The notes under the pieces were generated by a model. It made no database searches. It saw only the letters and a program-made list of their open reading frames with translations, and had not been told where the DNA came from. A program made the position numbers and the translations under genes. Below, piece after piece: positions 25,394-36,262 of a DNA stretch of 64,000 nucleotides; position 1 is the stretch's first letter, and each line of letters opens with the position of its first letter. The stretch is from Leucosporidium creatinivorum (taxonomy: Eukaryota > Basidiomycota > Microbotryomycetes > Leucosporidiales > Leucosporidiaceae): positions 444,308 to 508,307 of the forward strand of contig BCKL01000003.1 in assembly GCA_001600635.1 (NCBI GenBank), in the 5' to 3' direction.

Positions 25394-25888
25394 GGGTTTG
25401 ATTAGCAATAGACTTGTTGTAGCCTTATATCGCCTGTGTAGCATGGGTCATCGAGTGCCCTTTCTTTGGACTCCCGCCGAGCAGCGAGAGCAGCGAGACC
25501 ATCGTTTGCCTTCGCCGAACCGAACCAAGCCTCGACTGCCTCTGAGTCTTCATCTGTTCGCTCGGCTCGATCATCTTCCGCGTGGACCTCTACCTCATGC
25601 ACCAGTATCAACATCTACCTTGTCGACCGAAGTCCTCAACAGAGCTTGCTCTCGAGCTCGAGAGCTCTCCGCTTTCTTTCCTGCTTCCCGCTCTCCCGGC
25701 CTCGCTCACTTTCCTCGTGACTCTTGTTCTCAGTATATCTCCACTGCTCTACCAGCTACTACGACCTCGCTCGTCTACGCTGATGCAGTCCTTCATCCAC
25801 TCATCGAAGGCCGAGCTCAAAAGGAGTCGAACGTCCGCGTAAAGAGATGAGAGTCAGCTCATCTGCAAGTTGACTTCTTGCCATCACC
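25394..25888. other. Spacer UTP20 to secreted-protein gene
   Basis: The 495 bases have a C/T-rich right half like a leader. An ATG at 25847 is followed by a short frame that stops after nine codons. No other gene is recognised. Confidence 0.45.
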
Positions 25889-26936
25889 ATCTCACTAAAA
25901 ATTCTCTCCGCCATCGCACTCTTGCTCCTCGTCTCCCTGGGCTTGCCCGACTTCTCCTTTGCTCAAGTCCTATCGAACGGCTCCTCTCTGCAGACTGGCA
26001 GCCTCAGCGCGTCGGTGCGCTGGCAGTCGAGTGGAGTGCTTCGAGTCGACAGCTGCGAGTGAGTCCTCTTCTTGCACTGTAGCGTACAGACTAGAACTGA
26101 TCGTTGCTGCTCCGCCCGCCGCGGAGGGTCAACGTCCCCTTCGCTCCTTGCTACACGATGGGGCTGGGGGCGACGGGCAACTTGGCTGAGCCGGAACGTC
26201 AGCGCATCGAGTTCCTTTCTTGGCCGCCTGCACAGGCGGGAGAGACTTGGGTTTTGTGAGTAAAGAGGCGCAAGATGGAGCTTGGAGCAGAAGCTCGGCG
26301 CCGAGACTGACCTCGTTAACTTTCAGCGACTGGAGCTACTATCTTGTTCCCGGAGTGTCTTCCACAGATGAGCAGTTCCCGTGCACTCTAGGAACCTTGA
26401 CCCTCACTGACCCTCGCTCTCCCGCAGACCATTTCTTCCACCTGAGCCAACTCCTCAGCCGAGAAGTCGGAGCCTACGTCGTCGCTCTCGATCTCTACCA
26501 GGACACGGTCCGCATCTTCGACACGACTCGGTGGGTTCTTTCTTCTTTCGGGATCGGAACAGTGCGCTGACGAGCCCTCTACAGTCCCGACTGCGGCGGC
26601 ACTTGCCCCTCGGTGCCGGCGAGCTCGTTCTGGGGCCGAACGACCTACCATCGCATGACTGTGAGCTTTGGCGCTCAGGGGAGTCTTCGCTGTACGTTCA
26701 TGTCTCTCTCTCCTTCTCGCAAGTAGGCAAAGCTGACCCTCCCTCAATCAGACACCGTCCGAGCTCCCGCTTCCACCGGCGGTCCTCAAACCACTCTCAT
26801 CTCCTACAACATCCCCTCAGGCAGCAACATTCCCGCCGACTCGACCATCAAGACGGGACTCTACCGCCTCGTCACCGAAGGGCAGACGGGAGCGACTGCC
26901 TTCGCAGGCGCCTTCTCGTTCCGCAGGACGGCTTGA
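25889..26936 (+). CDS. Secreted protein, jelly-roll-like, start codon not found
   Basis: Exons from 25889 to 26058, then 26127-26255, 26327-26530, 26585-26691 and 26752-26936, give about 264 aa. The first exon opens with a textbook signal peptide (KILSAIALLLLVSLG, cleavage after FSFA). The mature part is rich in Trp, Tyr and short strands, with few cysteines (PCY, FPC, PDCGGTC). Blocks such as DHFFHLSQL and VVALDLYQDTVRIFD, then YHRMTVSFGAQGSLRYTV and KTGLYRLVTEG, recall secreted concanavalin-like/polysaccharide-lyase folds; that is inference from pattern, and no family is claimed. Oddity: the frame has a stop at 25871 and no ATG before the signal peptide. ATC stands at 25889 in a CACC-N-N-N-TC context. 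Either a non-AUG start, a lost start, or splicing from the ATG at 25847 that would remove the signal peptide. Confidence 0.65.
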
Positions 26937-27314
26937 GAGGCAAACGGACGCCGAGGAGGTGCAGAGTAGGGTTCTTGTAGATGTTCTAGAGATTGTTCTC
27001 GTAGTGTTGGTCTTGGCTTCTTTGGTGTAGATAGACTGCGAGATCTCGAGTGCAAGCAGCCGCTAGACGGCCTTCGCCAGACTCTCGGCGTGAGCGAGAC
27101 GGCAAGCGAGAAGGCTCGGCGAGGCACGCATCTGCACGAGAGCAAACGAGCGGCGATGTGCTCAACGGTAGCGATTCGAGTGAGGGATAGGGACTTGCGA
27201 CTCGAAGAAGCTCAGAGGCCTGCTTGGGAGCGAAGAGCCGAGAGAGAATCGAAAACTGGAGCCGAGGACGTTATGACGGCTTGCATTATACAACATGCCG
27301 ACTGTGCTACTCCT
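26937..27314. other. Tail-to-tail spacer
   Basis: 378 bases of convergent 3' flank between the secreted-protein gene and CTK3. Nothing recognised. Confidence 0.5.
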
Positions 27315-28866
27315 TCATCGATCACCAACAAAGCACCTCTCCGTCTCCCTCCTCATCGCCGCCTTCTCGCTCTCATCCAGCGCCCACCCTCCTCGACTGT
27401 TCCTCCTACCCTTCTCCCTCTTGACCCTCTTACTCGGCCTCGTCCCATCCTCAGTCTCACCTTCCTCCACTACCATCGGCGGCGGGTTATCATCCAAAAC
27501 CTCCCCTTCCTCCCTTTCCTCGCCTTCCTCCATCTCGTCATCTTCCTCCTCCACAGCCGGCGGCGGTGAGGCGAGCTTGGAAGCCTGTGGTGGGTTCGGC
27601 GAAGGTTGGAATGAAGGCGCTGGCTCCTCCTCCCATTCTGGGTCCTCGTCCAATTCGACACCGTCCTCTCCGATCCACAGTGCCCGCCTCATCTCCTCCT
27701 CGCTCGCTTCCCACAGCTGCTCGAACTCAATCTCCAGAGCCAGTTCCGGTCCACGGGCGGGAGGGTAGTTCTGAATGTTGGAAGAGGAGGAGCCGGGAAC
27801 CGGTGGAGGAGCCATAGCCCCCGCCGCCGCTGCGGCCGAGGTCTTGCTCGTCGCCGAGGAGGGTTTCCCGGAGGTGGTTGCAGTCTTTGAAAGCGCTTGC
27901 TTGGCGCGAGATTTGCCCTTGGACGTCGGACCGAATTCGGAGGGCGAGGCGGGGGAGATGGGAGAGGGTTTGGAGGAGGAGGATTGGGGGGCGAGAGCCG
28001 AGGAGGAAGTTGAGGCGAGGGAGGGGGAGGGGGTGGTGGTGAGTGAGGAGGGGACGGGGAGGACCCAGATCCGCTCGCGGAGACGCTTGTGCTATGTTGA
28101 GAGCGTAAGGTCAGCTCTGAGCCACACAAAGCCGAGGAGTGGGCGAGCCTTACCCTCTCGCGGTCGTCTTCGATGCGGCGGAGGATGTCGTTGCGGGAGA
28201 AGGTGGAGAAGGCGGTGGTGTCGGGTTCGGCAGAGTGTAGTCTATGCGTGCAAAGAGGTCAGCATCTCCCCGTGTGCCGAGAAGGGAGCTGGGAGACGAA
28301 CGACTCGCGGCGGCCTTCGAGGTCGGCTAGGATGGCGTCAAGGATGTCGGTGTCGAGTAGGCGACGGGTGCGCCATGACCGTAGGACCTGTAGGTACATG
28401 GTCAGCTATTGTAGCGGGCTGAGGAGCGGGCGACTGACCTGGTTGGCGCTCATGAGGTTGAGGACACCCTCGCGCGTGTCTGGGACCACCATGTCGACGA
28501 CCTTGGCGAGGTCGCGCTTGACGAAACCTTTGTAAGGTTGCTGCTGTGGTGGTTTGGTAGCTTCTGCTGTAGGTAGTTCCTTGTCGAGGAGCGAGTCGAG
28601 AAAGTAGAGGAGGTTGATGCGAGCGTTGAGGTTCAAGTGGGAGCATTCGTCTACCAAGCAGTCCCAAATGTCGTCGCCGCACCTCGGCCCATGCTTGAGA
28701 GCAAACGCCGAGACTTTTTGGATGGAAGCGAGCGAGGAAGTGAGGCGAGAGAGCAGCGAGGTGAACTGTAGCCGCACCTAGTAGCGCAGAGGTAGTAGGG
28801 GAGGAAGATTGGTAAAAAAAGTATTAGGCTCGTTAGCAGCTAATTACTCACTTCGAATGGGTCCAT
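27315..28866 (-). CDS. CTK3: CTD kinase subunit gamma CTK3
   Basis: Regulatory subunit of the CTDK-I kinase that phosphorylates Ser2 of the RNA polymerase II tail. Minus-strand exons 28852-28866, 28439-28777, 28305-28387, 28154-28241 and 27315-28091 give 433 aa. The N-terminal CID-like domain (residues about 1-150) reads MDPFEVRLQFTSLLSRL, then KVSAFALKHG and HLNLNARINLLYFLDSL, with YKGFVKRDLAKVVDMVVP further on. A proline/serine linker follows. The conserved C-terminal CTK3 segment is LEIEFEQLWEASEEE, after which comes an acidic, proline-rich stretch and the basic KRVKREKGRR. The first coding exon is five codons, with an intron right behind. Its start lies 161 bases from KRI1. Confidence 0.88.
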
Positions 28867-29027
28867 CTCGATACAGAAAGCGACGACGGCGAATCGAGCA
28901 GCGGAACGGCGAAGGGAGACCCGCTTTCGCTGCTCTGACAGGCTTAACTTCCAACTCTCACCTCGGCGCTTTTCTCCCGACTTCGCAGCAGGACTCATAG
29001 TCCGCTACAGCTTTCTTACTGCCCAGC
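28867..29027. promoter_or_regulatory. Bidirectional promoter CTK3 / KRI1
   Basis: 161 bases between divergent starts. A TCGGCGCT octamer lies at 28963-28970. No TATA element is clear. Call rests on geometry. Confidence 0.6.
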
Positions 29028-31579
29028 ATGGCACCGCAACCCAAAACGGCCCTGTACGACGATGGCTCCGACGACGAAGCGCCTCAGTTTGGCGTCAACA
29101 AGGCCTTCGCCACCGCCTACCAATCCAAGAAGCAGACCGAAGAGCTCAGCAAGCGTACGTACAAGCGCTCTGTACCTCTACACCTTACCGTAGCTAACCC
29201 GCTGCTCTCCCCACCCACTCCGTCCTTCGCTCGGCTTGTTCAAAAAATCCCCAGTGCAAGACAAGTACGGCAAGGATTACACCCTTTCGGACGAGGAATC
29301 AGAGGAGGAGGAGCTCTCGGACGATGATTCCGATGCCGAGTTTGTCACCCCTCAAGTCGACGCTGCCATCCTGCGCACCCTCGCAAAGATTCGCAACAAG
29401 GATCCTGCAGTCTACGAGGGCGGCCGCCAGGTCTTTGACGGTACGTGCGAGACTTCATATACGCTGAAAGGATATCACAGCTGACCCTGCTGCTTCCACA
29501 GAGGAGGAGAGCGGCATCACCGCCGGTCCCAGCTCATCCAAGCCTGCGAAGGGCGCCACCTCCAAGCCCGTCCTGCTCGCCGACTACCAACGCGCTCGCA
29601 TGATCGCCGACCCTACCCTCTCCATTTCGGACGAGACGCCTGATGCTTCCTTCCAGCCTACGTTCGCCCAGGAGGAGCGCGCGCTCAAGGAGGAGGTGAC
29701 CAAGGCGTTCGGCGCTGGCGCTGGAGATAGCGATGAGGAGGATGATGGGCTGCTAGTGAGGAGGAGCAAGACCAAGGATGAGAGGCAGCAGGAGGAGGAG
29801 GACTACGCCAAGTTCCTCAAGGAGAATGCTGGAGACCGAGCGGTCGAGGATGCTCTCGAGTCCGAGGAGAAGTTCTTGAGGGAGTGAGTTGCTGTCTCTA
29901 GCGGTCGCAGGGGTCTCGGAAGTTGATCTATCTCTTTCTACCTCTAGCTACATCCTTAACCGAGGCTGGATCGACCGCAACGCCGCTCGCCAGCACATCC
30001 CCTCGTACAACGAGATCACCGGAGGCGACGAAGCCGACCCCGAGGAGGAGAAGGCGACCAAGAAGATCAAGAAGAGGAAGCAGCGCGACATCAACGCCGA
30101 GATTGACGCTGCTGCCCGTGCGGCCATTGCTGCTGGATCGGGAGACGAGGACGATGGACACGAGCAGTTGGACCCCGGAGCGCACGATTCGGAGGACTCC
30201 GAGTTCGAGGAAGTGGCAGACGACTTCGAGACCAAGTACAACTTCCGTTTCGAGGAGGCGTACGTTATTTCTTCCTCTTGCTCCCGGCCCAAGCTCGCTC
30301 GCTCACTCCCTCTCCCTCCCACAGCGGCGCCAACCTGATGACCACCCACTCCCGCAACGCCGTCTCGACCGTCCGCAAGCCCACCACCGCCGTCACTGCT
30401 CGTGCGCGCGCTCGCGAGGCCGCCAAGGAGAAGAAGGAGGAGGAGAAGCGTGAGCGCAAGGAGGAGGTTCGCCGATTGAAGGCGCTCAAGAGGAAGGAGG
30501 TCGAGGCCAAGCTGCTGCAGTTGGTCGAGGCTGCGGGAGAGGGGACGTCGGGATTGGAGAACATTGATTTGGAGGGAGAGTGGGATCCCGAGGCGCACGA
30601 TAGGAAGATGGCCGAGGTCTATGGCGAGGAGTACGGAGACGGCGATGTGAGTTCTAGCTGGGTCTCAGGACTGCCGAGCGACGCTAACAGAGCTTCACGC
30701 ATAGGACGCTGACTTCAAGCCGACATGGGACGACGATATCGACATTACCGACCTGGTCGGCGCAGACGGCGAGCCATACTCGGACGACGACGCCGATCTG
30801 TCGATGCCGTTCGCCCCTGCCGCCGACCCGGACGACGAGATGGATCTGGAGAGCTCGGTGGTGATGAGCAAGGCAGATCGCAAGAAGGAGAAGAAGGACA
30901 AGAAGCGCAAGCGTGATGAGGAGGGCTTCCCTACCGAGTTGCTCGAGGCGGCCAAGCAGGGCGGTGATGAGGAGAGGAAGCAGCTGCTGGATAAGATGGT
31001 CGATGATTACTACGGTATCGAGTACGAGGACAAGGTGCGTTCAAGCTCCCTCGTATTATCGAGCGCGCCACTCGGCTGTCGCACTGGGGCCCTCGCTCTT
31101 CCTAGCTACACTTCGCTGATTTCTCTCGACCCTCACCACAGATTGGAGATCTTCCCACTCGCTTCAAGTACACCAAGGTCGCCCCCTCCGGCTTCGACCT
31201 CACTCCCACCGAAATCCTCCTCGCCACCGACGCCGAGCTCAACGCCTACATGTCGCTCCGCAAGATGGCGCCCTACCGGCACGACCCAGACGGCGCCTCC
31301 AAGGTGGCCAAGAACAAGAAGAAGCTCAAGGAGCTACGCGACGCGCTCAAGAACCGCAAGTGGGGAGAGGAGGTCGATGTCGAGGCGGCGGCGGAGGAGC
31401 AGGAGGAGAGGAAGAGGAAGAAGGCCAAGTGGGTCGAGGAGGGCAAGAAGCAGAAGGAGGGTGGCGGGGCTGCTTCGGGTGAGCCCAGGGGGGAGAAGAA
31501 GAAGCGAATTGGCAAGAGTGAGAGGAAGCGGAGAAAGGCCGCTGCTGGTGGGGAGGGTGAGGGTAGCAAGGAGGAGTAG
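29028..31579 (+). CDS. KRI1: Ribosome biogenesis protein KRI1
   Basis: Nucleolar protein that works with Krr1 in 40S subunit formation. Seven exons (29028-29154, 29255-29440, 29502-29883, 29948-30259, 30325-30646, 30705-31034, 31142-31579) give 698 aa. The protein alternates acidic and lysine-rich stretches. Family marks are SEEKFLRDYILNRGWIDR, the WDDDIDITDLVG block, and the C-terminal MVDDYYGIEYEDKIGDLPTR followed by FKYTKVAPSGFDLTPTEILL and DAELNAYMSLRKMAPYR. The terminus is basic (KKKRIGKSERKRRK). Low-complexity makes exon ends less obvious than in enzymes, but donors and acceptors are canonical and every junction keeps frame. Confidence 0.92.
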
Positions 31580-34360
31580 TGGAGTGTGCATCAGTAATGA
31601 TCTTTCGTTTGCATGAACGACGTCTGCTGAGAGCCCCCTGGATCGAGTTGCAGAGCGAGCAATCTCTCACCTCGGCGCTTCTCCTTCCGCCGAGCAGTGA
31701 GCCTCTGTCGCTCCCAGTCGGCTCCCACATAGTATCCTCGCCTTCACAACTCGGCGAACAGCTCCGAATCGCCTCTCTCTCCACGAGCAGCGCCTCCTTG
31801 CCCTCCTTCTCGCCACCTCAGCCAGTCTTCCCTTCCCAGCTGAGATCGTCACTCCGTTTTGGTCAGCTCAGGAAACACTTTCGAGTGCGACTTTTTCGGT
31901 AGGTCGAGTTCCACAAGCTAGCGAGAGCGCTGGTGACCGAGGTCATTGACCCTCGGTGGTGCTGCAGAGGTGCACGAGTCGAGCAGAGAGCTCCAGAGCG
32001 AGCCAGCTCAGCTGCGCCGAAGCTACGTCCTGTTGAGCTCCACAGGTGTGCAGAGCTCTCGAGTAGACTACCACGACACCCATAGACGTCTCGCTCTACT
32101 GCCATGCACCTCAACACCCAGCAGCGCTGAAATGAAGAGGTCCGAGCTCAGCTGCAGCTCGAAAGCCAAAACGGACTCGACTCGGCCTCTTGCTTCTTTC
32201 TCTCGCCACATCCTCCTGGAGTGAGCCGTTGCGTGTAGCATCCTCAAGCATGGTGCTCTCGCTCTTGCGAGTGCAGGCCTTCTGAAAAGGGCTCTGCCAC
32301 CTGGATCAAGGCCCGACTCTTCCTCGCGTGAAGTGCTCGTCGACCTCCAACTCTCTCAGCGAAGGATCGCAGAGCAGTTGCTCCCGCTCTTGTAGCGCCG
32401 GAGAGCAATCTCACTCACGATCCTGGGACGACCGCTTTAAGCCTCCCAACGGCTCTTGCAGCCTGCTCCTCGTTGAGCAAGCTCGAACCGAGATTGAGCG
32501 CCCGAGAAGCTCGCTGCCATCTGCTCCTCCTTAGCGATGGGAAGGCCGCTATAGTCTTCCCACTCCACCCCTTGCTATCCTAGCGGTGGCCATCTCAAAG
32601 GTGTGAGCTGCTCGTCAGCTGCACTNTTTCGCAACGAGGAGCCGCGAGCAAGGGCCCCTCGGTGCACCCCTCAAGCGTCGACGGGAGGCGCGCTACAAGT
32701 TCTCCCATGCAGCCGAGTCTGCTCGAGCAGGGTCAAAGTGGTGTATAGTTCACTGGGGTGCTCGGTCAGCCGAAACAAGTGTAGGTGAGCTGCTTCTCTT
32801 GCTCTTCCTCGTCTCTCCTTCGCGATCAGCTGTCGAGCAGCTCTTGCTCCTGACGCATCGATGACTCGCCACTCGCGTTGAGATACATGGGAGTGAAAGA
32901 ATCCGGGTTGAACTCTCTCGAGCTGAGAACGAAGGGTGAGGCGGAGGGAAGCAGAACTACGAGACGCCGGAGGAGCGCAAGGGCAGCCGAGCTGGCTTCT
33001 GTCGAAGGGGGATCAGCTATGCTGAGCTACCTGAGTCGGTCTGTGTCAAGTCCGACAGCTCTATGAGCTGACCCGGCCCCCTCTTGGATGTTCAGAGGTG
33101 GCAGGGGGCGGTAGGAAGCCCAACAAGGCTCACGCGCTCGGCGATGGAGAGCTGAGAGGCAACTCCGTCCGAGCGTCGTGATGGACAAAAGTCGAGCCAA
33201 CTCAGCAGGATGAATAGGTCCAGTCTGCATGACCTCGCTCTCAAGGAGCAGGAGCCGACTTGCTNAACATTGAAAGCCGACCTCGGCGCTCGGCGATGGC
33301 AAGCTTGAGGGGGCAGGCGCATTTCGCTCTCTGGGCGGTCTCTCGCTGCGGATGTAGGTGAATACAGGTGAGGGCTATCTCTGACAATGAGCTCAGACCT
33401 GTTGGGGAGCAAAAGGTGTAGGCCAATTTGTTTCCTGACTTTTGCTTTGGCGAAATCTCAGAAGAGAACACGACCGCTCGGACTCGCCGTCCTCAGCAGG
33501 AGAAGGCGGCGAGAAAGACTGGAGGAGGGAGAAGGGTGTGAGGGCTGCAAGCTGGCGAAGTGAATATGGAGAGGGAAGGATCGTGGCTCCAGAGGCGACA
33601 GAAGAGCGCCGGAGCGAAGGATGGCGACTGCTTCGGCGCTCGCTCTCGCCGAGACTTCGGCGTTGACAAATGCTCTGCGAGTACGGCGCGGGTGGAGCTC
33701 AGCGCAACGTGAAAGACTCCAGAAGACTAGGCTGTGTCTAGCAGCTGAAGGAGCAGCGGCACAAGGAGCGTGGACAGACAATGGTCAGCTCGGCGACGGA
33801 GGGGCGAGGTAACGAAGTGTTTGTAGCGGGTCAGACAGGGTCTTGAGAGATCGACAGCGCTGTGTATGTTAATAATACCGCTTCTTGGAGTATCAGAGAT
33901 TGCAAGTAGCCTTGCAGGACCAGAGATACCGGCTCAGCGAACTCGGCGCCCTGCGCGTCTCAGCCTCGAGGGGTTTTCAGAGGGGTGAAAGTCGCCGCAT
34001 CTCGACCAGCATCTCCAGAGATGCTGATCTACCATCAACTCGCATCAACCGCCAACTGACAACCAATATCGAGCCTTCCCATTCGTTTCCTGACCTCCCA
34101 GGCGCCCGTCAAAGGCGCTAGACTCAACCCGACAGATCGACCGCTGAGGCCGAAAGAACGGTCGCCGACGATGCTGAAGCGAACTACGAGTGAGGAAAAT
34201 AAGTCTGACCAGGCGCTGAAGTGATGAGCGAGCTGTAGGAAAGTAGATTCACTTCGCCCGCTTTCGGCGTCTCGCACTCTCCCCTTCCGACCGCTCAAAG
34301 AACTTCACCGCAATATAACATACCACACATAGATAAACAATGCTACACACTAAGCTCACT
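31580..34360. other. Long convergent spacer without a recognised gene
   Basis: The 2.78 kb lie between two gene 3' ends, where other tail-to-tail gaps here are 100-470 bases. It has open frames on both strands but none with a recognisable protein. It is less GC-skewed to codon pattern than the genes. Splice-like signals occur: a GCTGACC near 33067 followed by TTCAG ending at 33095, a donor-like GTGAGG near 33368 with CTGAC and CTCAG behind it, and reverse-strand branch-like motifs near 31861 and 33783. The recurring octamer appears at 31672, 33283 and 33633. Two ambiguous bases (N) are at 32626 and 33265. It could hold a noncoding RNA, a fast-evolving spliced gene or decayed DNA; I cannot choose. 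Confidence 0.5.
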
Positions 34361-36262
34361 TCACCACCGCGGCCCTCCACCCGGCGCTCCCGCCATCCCA
34401 GCTCCAGCGCCCCTCCTCCCTCCTCCTCCTCTCGGACTCGGCGTTCCCATCCCAGTCAGCCGAGCGAAGACGGCTCCATCTGGTCCTGCAGCACCTGGTG
34501 GTCCTCCTCCGCGACCTCCTCGCCCTCCACGTCCACCTCGACCACCTCGTCCGCCGCCGTTGGCGCCGCCTCGAGGATTGGGAGGAGGGCCCGAGTGGCC
34601 TCGTCCGGCTGGCGACCCAGCTTGATGCGGTGCTGTATCGCGAGAGAGGGGAGGGAGAGGCGACTTGGTGTTCCCTCCCGTCGGGCTCGTAGCGGCACTC
34701 TTGTTGTGTCCTTTTCCTCCCCTCTTCTTGCCCTTGCCCGAAGCCGAAGCTCCTCCTCCCTCACTCGGCGCCGCAGAAGGAGTGGACCACGGCAAACTAA
34801 CCGCACTACTCTCCCTCGAGCGAGCTGCGCGAGTTGGCGGCGGCGCGCGCTGCTGTTGCTGAGGGACGATGGGCACGAAAGCCGGCGCCAAGCTCGGCGA
34901 CAGCGATTCGTCGACCAGCCAGTCGTCGATGGGGGGTAGGTCGTCGTCGTCGTCTTCGGCCCAGTCGATGTGGGTGGAGGGGGAGTCCCAGGAGGGTGTT
35001 GGAGGGAGGGAGGAGGAGGAGGGAGACGAGGGCGTGGAGTCGAGGAGAGGGGAGGGAGGGGGAGGAGTTGAAGGGCGGGCGATAGGAGAAGGAGGAGCTG
35101 CAGCGGTCGGAGGGTCGATGAGAGGCGCTGGTGCCGGAGGAGTGAGGTCCACGATGGGTGCTGCTTGTGGCGCCTCGGCGATGGGAGCAGGAAGCGGCTC
35201 CTTGATCTCGACCTGAACCTCCTCCTGCCTGACTTCCTGCTCCCTCTTCGGTACCACCACCTCAACAACCGTCTCATCCACATCATCATCCTCTTCCGTG
35301 GCCCACCTACTCCTCCCTCCCAACGCAGGCCTTTTGACCGGATCCGGCGGGCGAGAGATGCGAGTCCGAACGATGGGAGCTGGGGCCGGGGGAGTCGGTT
35401 CAACGGGTTTTGAGGGTGCGGAAACAGGGGCAGGGGCGAGAGTTGGTTCAGGCGCAGGGTTAGGGAGAGAGTCGGAAGGAGGAGAGGAGGACTTGAGCGG
35501 CTCGGTCGGGCTGGTCCTTAGCTTGGAGAGCATCGACTCGATTTGCCCCATCGCTCCGGTAGTAGGTTTTGGAGCGGAGACGGAGGCGGAAGGGGCGGTT
35601 TGAGTAGGAGGAGAGATGGAGAGAGTGACGGCGGGTTCGAGCTTGGTCTTGGGTGGGCTGGTCGCCCATCGCGAGGACGAGGTGTCCCTGCTTGCCGGTA
35701 CTGGTGCCGCCGCGAAGGTAGGGAGAGGTTGCAGATGGTTGGTGGCGCGTGAGCGAGGATTGGAGTGGGAAATGGATGGCGAGCGAGGCGAGATGGAGGT
35801 AGGGAACGAGCGAGGCGAATTGCCGCGAACGAGGCGGTTACCGGGCGAGAGGGACATGGCGATAGCTGCCGCAGCGTAATGGCGACTCTCGTCGGCGGCG
35901 TGACTGCGCAGCTCGTTGCGAGTGCCGCCGATGGAGATAGGAGCCGAGCCTAGCGTGGGAGGCGAGCCGTAGCTTCGTGCTCCTGCTGTCGAGCTAGAGC
36001 CATGGCTGTCGCTGCGAGGTTTGTCGCGTCCTCCTGTTGATCCTCCCATGTAGTGCTCCTCGCCTCCTGAAGCTCCGCCGTTGCCGTGCAGATGAGGCGG
36101 GTATTGCCTGTCGCTGGCGTTGCTAGGCTTGCGAGCTCCGCGAATGCGATTCCTGGAGCCCGAGCTCGAGCTGGAGCTCGAGTCGGTCAGATCGGCGGGA
36201 GGGAGGGAGGTGTTGCCAGGAGAGAGACGAGAAAGGAGGGAAGGGGTCGAGGAGAGGGACAT
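34361..36262 (-). CDS. Disordered serine/proline-rich protein with RGG tail
   Basis: A single exon of 633 aa with no recognised domain. The N-terminal half is serine-rich. Two SRWAT motifs (SSRWATSPPK and RSRWATEEDDD) suggest a repeated short linear element. An acidic tryptophan segment, HIDWAEDDDDDLPPIDDWLV, follows a long Pro/Ala/Ser linker. The C-terminus is a glycine/arginine tract (GGRGGRGGRGGRGG) and GGGGRRGAG, typical of RNA-binding proteins methylated on arginine. So a role in mRNA metabolism or translation is plausible but inferred. The start at 36262 was chosen because the upstream sequence is a C/T-rich leader with two intron-like segments and no ATG after the last of them. An upstream in-frame extension without ATG exists and is rejected. 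Confidence 0.72.
   Translation of the reverse strand: MSLSSTPSLLSRLSPGNTSLPPADLTDSSSSSSSGSRNRIRGARKPSNASDRQYPPHLHGNGGASGGEEHYMGGSTGGRDKPRSDSHGSSSTAGARSYGSPPTLGSAPISIGGTRNELRSHAADESRHYAAAAIAMSLSPGNRLVRGNSPRSFPTSISPRSPSISHSNPRSRATNHLQPLPTFAAAPVPASRDTSSSRWATSPPKTKLEPAVTLSISPPTQTAPSASVSAPKPTTGAMGQIESMLSKLRTSPTEPLKSSSPPSDSLPNPAPEPTLAPAPVSAPSKPVEPTPPAPAPIVRTRISRPPDPVKRPALGGRSRWATEEDDDVDETVVEVVVPKREQEVRQEEVQVEIKEPLPAPIAEAPQAAPIVDLTPPAPAPLIDPPTAAAPPSPIARPSTPPPPSPLLDSTPSSPSSSSLPPTPSWDSPSTHIDWAEDDDDDLPPIDDWLVDESLSPSLAPAFVPIVPQQQQRAPPPTRAARSRESSAVSLPWSTPSAAPSEGGGASASGKGKKRGGKGHNKSAATSPTGGNTKSPLPPLSRDTAPHQAGSPAGRGHSGPPPNPRGGANGGGRGGRGGRGGRGGRGGGPPGAAGPDGAVFARLTGMGTPSPRGGGGRRGAGAGMAGAPGGGPRW

Noticed and set aside
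31946-32224. 92-codon plus-strand frame in the long spacer
   Set aside because: Composition is Ser/Arg/Leu-rich without conserved pattern; similar frames arise on both strands of the gap.
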